From positions 26,592,828-26,656,827 of the forward strand of contig NC_092019.1 in the NCBI RefSeq assembly GCF_042242105.1: a stretch of 64,000 nucleotides of DNA, written 5' to 3'. Positions 58,986 through 64,000 of this stretch are shown one piece after another; the stretch's first letter is position 1; every line of letters starts with the position of its first letter. Under the pieces are notes generated by a model. That model was given only the letters and a program-made list of their open reading frames with translations. It had not been told where the DNA came from and searched no databases. A program made the translations under genes and the position numbers. The stretch is from Pempheris klunzingeri (lineage: Eukaryota; Chordata; Actinopteri; Acropomatiformes; Pempheridae).

Positions 58986-59389
58986 ATGGAATAGAAACCA
59001 GATGGAATGTAAACACATCTCTTCTTGAAGACCCCAGATCTGCCTGTTGTATTCAAAGAGAAGGGGGAGCATCCCAAGTCATCACGACTCTTCTGAGGGA
59101 AACAGGAATTATTAGGCAGAAGAAGGGCTCCACATTGCCATCCCAACTTCCTGGTTTCATTCTCCCACTTGGTCCAGGCATCCTGTCCTGATGCAGATCT
59201 GACTCATTCTTCTTCGGCTGTGTTTTTATTGTAAAGCGCTCTGCAACAAGTAGAAAAGAGGCCAAGTGTGTCCTACCTGCACATCACTCATGTTTTCTGT
59301 TGATCATTGGTAAAGTGTCCCTACTGCATTCACTGGGGCACAAACAGGAGACACTCACAAGTCAAATCATACAGTAAATAAAATGTATT

Positions 59390-59395
59390 TTTATT
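59390..59395 (-). promoter_or_regulatory. Poly(A) signal of cnot10
   Basis: AATAAA on the minus strand, about 245 nt past the cnot10 stop codon. Confidence 0.65.
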
Positions 59396-59573
59396 GTTGA
59401 GACGACAGATTCTCAGTCAAATGGAAATAAAAAGTCAGCCAGTCTCAGTGGACAGAAACTGCTGCAGCTGGACGTCGGTTCTCATCAGTTAGCAGCCGCC
59501 CAGCTGCTGACCTGATGGGAAGCTGCTTTAGAAATGTCAAGGCTCCTCTGGGGAGGGGGTCGCATGGAGTTTG

Positions 59574-59575
<2 letters not shown>

Positions 59576-59610
<35 letters not shown>

Positions 59611-59612
59611 CG
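59576..59612. repeat. (GT)n microsatellite in cnot10 3' UTR
   Basis: About 15 GT units (CA on the mRNA strand), 27-63 nt after the stop codon. Confidence 0.93.
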
Positions 59613-59638
59613 TGTGTGCCAGAGGTGGCTGGGGAGGC

Positions 59639-60568
59639 TCATTTTCGCTGAATTTGTGTGAAGGATGAGGGCAGCTGGATGGGCTGGACAGGCTGGACAG
59701 GTTTCTTGCGGGAGTCTGGGGAGACCCTCTGGATTGTGGTGGGCAGCAGCTGGTTCCGTTTGATGATCTGCAGGGCCAGCTGGGTGTTTCCTGAGGACAC
59801 ACAACACAGATCCAGGAGATCATCTCCTGATATCAACTAAACATCAGATAACGAACCACATTATTCTGGACCAACTCAAGTGTGCTGTCAGTGTTTACAG
59901 AGCCGAGAACTTTAAAACCTGATAACCACGTCATTCTAAAACCTTCCATACTAATGACTGATGACTGAAATCAGAATGATGAGGTATAACAAAGTCAGAG
60001 TCAAATTAACAAAATGATGCTACGCATGCAGACAGTCTGGTCTTTGCTGATGGAAGAGTTTAATCTCTACAGTATACAGAAGGGAGAGTCTGGTGAAGGT
60101 CTGACCGTTCTGCAGCTCTAAGTAGACTCCCAGCAGGATGGCCTCAGGTGGAATCTCCTTAGTGTTCACCATGGATGCAGCCTGAGGGAGACGACAGAGA
60201 CACTGTAGTCAAACTACTGAAGGTCAAGGATAAACTTTCATGCCTAACAGACACTTTTTCACGGATTTGAACGCAACTTGAATGCAACCCATGGCCATCC
60301 AGGAGTCCAGTTTGAAAGGTACACAAGGTGTTAGAAGAGGTCCAAGGTCAAGCCACAAACACTTAGAGGAAGAACTAGTGCTGCAACCTAATAAACATTT
60401 CCAGGACATGCTGAAGTGATGTCACTGTTGTCATGGTTACCTGATGCAGGCACTTGCGGGCCTTGTCATACTCGCTCCTCAAGCAGTAGGCGCTGCCCAG
60501 GTTGAAGAGCATCATGGCACGAGCTGATGTCACACTGCTGGGGTAACACAGGGGCGTCTGCTTCCCTG

Positions 60569-60606
<38 letters not shown>

Positions 60607-63396
60607 ACAGGAACAGTCTTGACACTTCTTCTGTCTTAGCCTGCTGCTCTACCATTTACTGTACATCACAAGTGCTTTTGCTCCCATCTCGCCTCTGACA
60701 TATCTTAATGCAATTATAGTTTTTCTTTGATACGTTTCAAATAAAACTCGTGCACTACAGGTGGACTCACAGGACTCGACAGGCTCGTCTCCTTTGTCAG
60801 ATCCTGTTGGGAAAAACCAAGCAAGCATTAAAGACAGTAGGCTCAACTGGAGGTTTAGTAAAGTCTCGTGCTGAACTCACAGACCTTGGTCGTGCTCACT
60901 GGTCAGCACTCCTATTGACACGTCACTGACATTTTCTGGGTTAAGGTGAGAAATAGCATCAGAAATCCTGTCCAATGAGATGAGGGCTTCAGCAGCATAG
61001 AGGTGACCCAGGAACCTGAACACGCAGCAAGAGGAGGACAGACAAACCAGACACCTGACTTATTTCAAGCAGAGGAGGATGCCGCTGGTCAACTCCGTCA
61101 CTCTAATCTGTGTGGCCATTTGTTGCTGCAGTGCAGAAAATGAGCAGGTGAACCGTGTGGCTTTGAGAAACAGAGCCAGTACTTACTTGAGGGACCCGGA
61201 CACCTTGGTTTGATGGAGCAGTTTCTCAGCATGGTTTAGAGCCATCAGGTTGTCTCCCAATGCTAGTGCCACATAGGCACTACAGGCCAGGATGGAGCAC
61301 CTGCACATCAAACAGTAGACATCACTGACTGACGGACATGGTCTTTAATGTCCACTGGACCAAAGAAAGAGGAGGTGAGAAGTATCATTACCTCAGGTTT
61401 TCTACCTCCTGTTTTCTAAGAGGAGATGATGGAGCTGCAGCCAAGAACTTATCAGTCTCCTGACCTTTCCCACTGCAAAACACACAAGCAGCATCCATTA
61501 GAGCACATATCCAACTCCTCTGAGCCATCGGCACGCTCAACTAGTCCACAATCACACTTCTGGCATTTTGCAGCATTCAACTGAAGTGACTGCAAACACC
61601 TGAGTTGATTAGAAGAAGAGATTAGACCTTAAGATATATGGAGATATGATGATTACATCCATTGGTTTATCATTCCTCCAAGCCTTTGTGCTCCGCTACA
61701 AAACCATCCATGCTCTTCATTTATCAATACGGCATGAATAATCTTATGTCATGTGCACGCATTAGGATAAACAATGAGGCATCTTGAAAAGGCAGGATTC
61801 TGGAGGGACACACACCTCTTCCTACAGTTTGAATCTGGGCATGACACGTGCAGAATCAGTCATGGACAGATTATATAATGCACCCAAGGGTGAAAAGAGG
61901 GCCACAGCACCAAGTTTCAAAATGCTCAAATGTCACACTGATCACATGCATTTAGTTTTATGATGATGCCACTTACACTTTGAGTTACTCTGAGTGATCT
62001 ACAACATCTAAGCCTGTAGAGACCCTTCCAGATTCTCACCCAGCAATATCCAGAAATACAGTTTTAGTCAAAAGTTTGGACACACCTTCTCATTCAATGG
62101 TTTTTCTTTATTTCTACTATTTTCTACATAGTAGATTGATATTGAAGACATCAAAACTATGAAGGAACACATTTGGAATTATGTAGTAAACAAAAAAGTG
62201 TTAAAGCAGAATATGTTTTATATTTTAGATTCTTCAATCACACTCTCCATCAGCTCCACAAGGTCATCACCTGGATGGTTTTCCAACAGTTTTGAAGGAG
62301 CTCCCAGAGGTGCTGAGCTCATTGGCTGCCATACCATGCATTAGAGCAGTAGTGGAATAGAATCAATCCTTCCTCTGCACAACACAACTGATGGCAAGAA
62401 ACTCCACAAAAGATCTCTTGACAAAGCACAAGTGTTAATGGAAAACCATCCAGGTGACGACCTCATGAAGCTGACTGAATGACGTCCCTCAATCAGAAGG
62501 TCGGTGGTTTGACCCCGTGCTCCTCTGAGTGAGCATGTCAAGACACTGAACCCCAACCTGCTCCTGAAGCAGCAAACAGTCTCCTCCAGCTTCAGTCCTC
62601 CTGTATGAATGATGTGTGAATGAGGATGTGATGTAAAAGTGCTTTAGTAGTCCAAGTGACTAGAAAGGTGCTGTACAGATACAGACCATTTACCATTTGA
62701 AGAATGTCAAATATAAAACACATTCTGGGTCAACACTACATAATTCTACATCTTCAATATTAATCTACAATGTAGAAAAGAATGAAAATAGAGAAAAACC
62801 ACTGAATGAGAAGGTGTGTATAAACCTTTGAGTGGTACTATAGGTCACAACAATCAGCTGTGAATATGGTCAATGTGATGAGCGACATGATGTACAGCTG
62901 GAGTTCAGACTTACATAAGAGTCTATGGAGACTCATTCAGTCCTCGTATTTGCAGTTGAGCCTGTCGATGTGGTAGAAACCCAGCATGTGTGCACACTGG
63001 CCACCTGTCCACAGGCTGACCTGCTCATATAGTTTAGGAGTTCTATATCCTGTCATGTATTAATGCTGACGTGTTTATTCCCCCCTGCTGCTTCTATAAC
63101 TCAGCCATTACATCAGGGTGAGTGAGATCTCAGCACCCGCTCCAGTGCTCACCCAGCAAAGTAACATTTTACCTTCAAACTGATGACTTGAGGAATGGAG
63201 TGACGAGGTGACGAGGAACAATGTTCCAGCGCTTCCAAAGCTACAGTGGTTCTCAATACCGAACCCTAGATGTGACAAGCTAGTGAGTTCTACTTTTTTT
63301 TTTTACTGACATGAAGCATCAACAAGCTCACTTCTAAACCGAAGGACCAATGACCTCCAATGTCCAATAACAGTCTGTGATGTGAATGACAAACAC

Positions 63397-63433
<37 letters not shown>

Positions 63434-63627
63434 TGAGTGTGTCACACCTGCAGGCATCACTGTTCTCGCTGCCACTCTCGGTGCTTCCTGACTGACTGGA
63501 GCTCTTGGAGCTGTTCTCTGTCTTGGTGTCCTGCTGCTGGTGTTCAGGCAGCAGTAGCAGAGCGTTCCTCAGGCAGATGGCTGCAAACTCCATACTGGCT
63601 ACTGGAATAGCTGCTGACTGGCCTTCA
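59639..63627 (-). CDS. cnot10: CCR4-NOT transcription complex subunit 10, C-terminal part
   Basis: Eight exons on the minus strand: 63448-63627, 61392-61472, 61187-61300, 60885-61015, 60771-60803, 60441-60568, 60106-60181 and 59639-59790 (TGA at 59639-59641). They encode the last 297 residues; the N-terminal exons lie beyond the right edge. CNOT10 is a TPR scaffold that binds CNOT11 and the CNOT1 N-terminus in the cytoplasmic CCR4-NOT deadenylase complex. Recognition: [31 protein letters not shown], a Ser-rich linker, [75 protein letters not shown] (AMMLF here) and the end [12 protein letters not shown]...QIQRK, all close to human CNOT10. All junctions are GT-AG and in phase. Exon 60771-60803 is only 33 nt. 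Two acceptors abut (TG)n repeats. The gene converges on tcaim. Confidence 0.95.
60572..60603. repeat. (CA)n adjoining a cnot10 splice acceptor
   Basis: On the transcribed (minus) strand this is (TG)n ending in 'gtgcag' at the acceptor of exon 60441-60568. Confidence 0.93.
62063..62843. mobile_element. Tc1-family element split by a SINE, in a cnot10 intron
   Basis: Left terminus 'cagttttagtcaaaagtttg' with 'acacaccttctcattcaatg', right terminus (reverse complemented) 'agtaccactcaaaggttt' with 'acacaccttctcattcagtg': clear inverted repeats with TA at both borders. The interior has only short decayed text ('gaaggagctcccagaggtgc', as in internal regions of non-autonomous Tc1 copies), and a SINE at 62465-62700. 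Confidence 0.8.
62465..62700 (+). mobile_element. SINE nested in the Tc1 element
   Basis: 'caatcagaaggtcggtggtt' with box B-like 'ggtttgaccccg', 'aagacactgaaccccaacct', 'gctcctgaagcagc' and the end 'ctagaaaggtgctgtacaga'. Same family as 56690. The Tc1 text resumes at 'gaagaatgtcaaatataa'. Confidence 0.8.
63398..63432. repeat. (GT)n in a cnot10 intron, near a donor
   Basis: (GT)n, that is (CA)n in the transcript, starting about 15 nt past the donor of exon 63448-63627. Confidence 0.93.
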
Positions 63628-63630
63628 CTG

Positions 63631-63654
63631 TACACACACACACACACACACACA
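63631..63654. repeat. (CA)n adjoining a cnot10 splice acceptor
   Basis: In the transcript this is (TG)n directly before 'tacag' of exon 63448-63627. Confidence 0.93.
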
Positions 63655-64000
63655 GGTTGTGAAAAAGCTCATCAGGCAGATATGAGCAGGACTGAGTACT
63701 AATTTGATATCAGCCAGTCACTGTTTTTAGTTTTAGTAGTAGTAGACTGTATAGTAGTAGAAATATATAAGACTATGTAGGAGCATGTCTTCTACACCAT
63801 CATATGTATTTCCCCATTTGACATAAAAGCATTAAAACACAAGTCTTAGAATTGGAAACATCAATCAATGGAAACATCCCATAGCTTCAGGTGATACGTG
63901 TGGGCAAACATACATAGATATTATCATCCATCACTTTTCTAATTTTGACTGACTACCATGTCCAGCTCTGAAGTTAAGCAAGACAACAACTGTTTCACTA

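Overview
This is a vertebrate nuclear window, almost certainly from a teleost and probably a percomorph. It has intron-rich genes with GT-AG junctions, dense CA/GT microsatellites, and many decayed fish-type LINE, SINE, Tc1/mariner, piggyBac and retroviral fragments. Four host genes can be reconstructed exon by exon. They are ggct (minus, 15598-19897, gamma-glutamylcyclotransferase), gpd1l (plus, 27644-38218, cytosolic glycerol-3-phosphate dehydrogenase 1-like, all eight coding exons, 351 codons), tcaim (plus, 46949-55990, a mitochondrial J-like protein, ten coding exons, 492 codons) and the 3' part of cnot10 (minus, 59639-63627, CCR4-NOT subunit 10, cut by the right window edge).

Layout. 1-15 kb is gene-poor and made of repeats: a TA-flanked MITE, Tc1 termini, several LINE reverse-transcriptase pieces and LINE 3' tails. 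15.4-19.9 kb is ggct. 20-27.4 kb is intergenic, with a decayed transposase-like gene (23.9-25.0 kb) and LINE debris. 27.4-38.2 kb is gpd1l, with a CRE-like site just upstream and Tc1, LINE and minisatellite insertions in its introns. 39-46 kb is the most unusual part: two closely spaced minus-strand reading frames of unknown origin (41.0-42.9 kb), the first apparently spliced, next to a tandem repeat block with a perfect 100-bp duplication (43.2-43.9 kb), then a TTAA-flanked piggyBac-type element (45.0-45.5 kb). 46.2-56.2 kb is tcaim, carrying a Tc1 pseudogene, a SINE and an endogenous retrovirus pol remnant in introns. 56.7-59.4 kb is intergenic repeats. 59.4 kb to the end is cnot10, converging on tcaim.

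The genes do not form one pathway. ggct acts in glutathione and gamma-glutamyl peptide turnover, gpd1l links glycolysis to glycerolipid and NADH metabolism, tcaim is mitochondrial, and cnot10 is a scaffold of the mRNA deadenylase complex. gpd1l, tcaim and cnot10 orthologues all lie on human chromosome 3p (established knowledge), so their linkage looks like conserved synteny. The best candidate for something undescribed is the paired minus-strand reading frames at 41-43 kb. A second recurring pattern is (TG)n repeats abutting 3' splice sites in gpd1l and cnot10. All calls come from reading the sequence; no database search was run.
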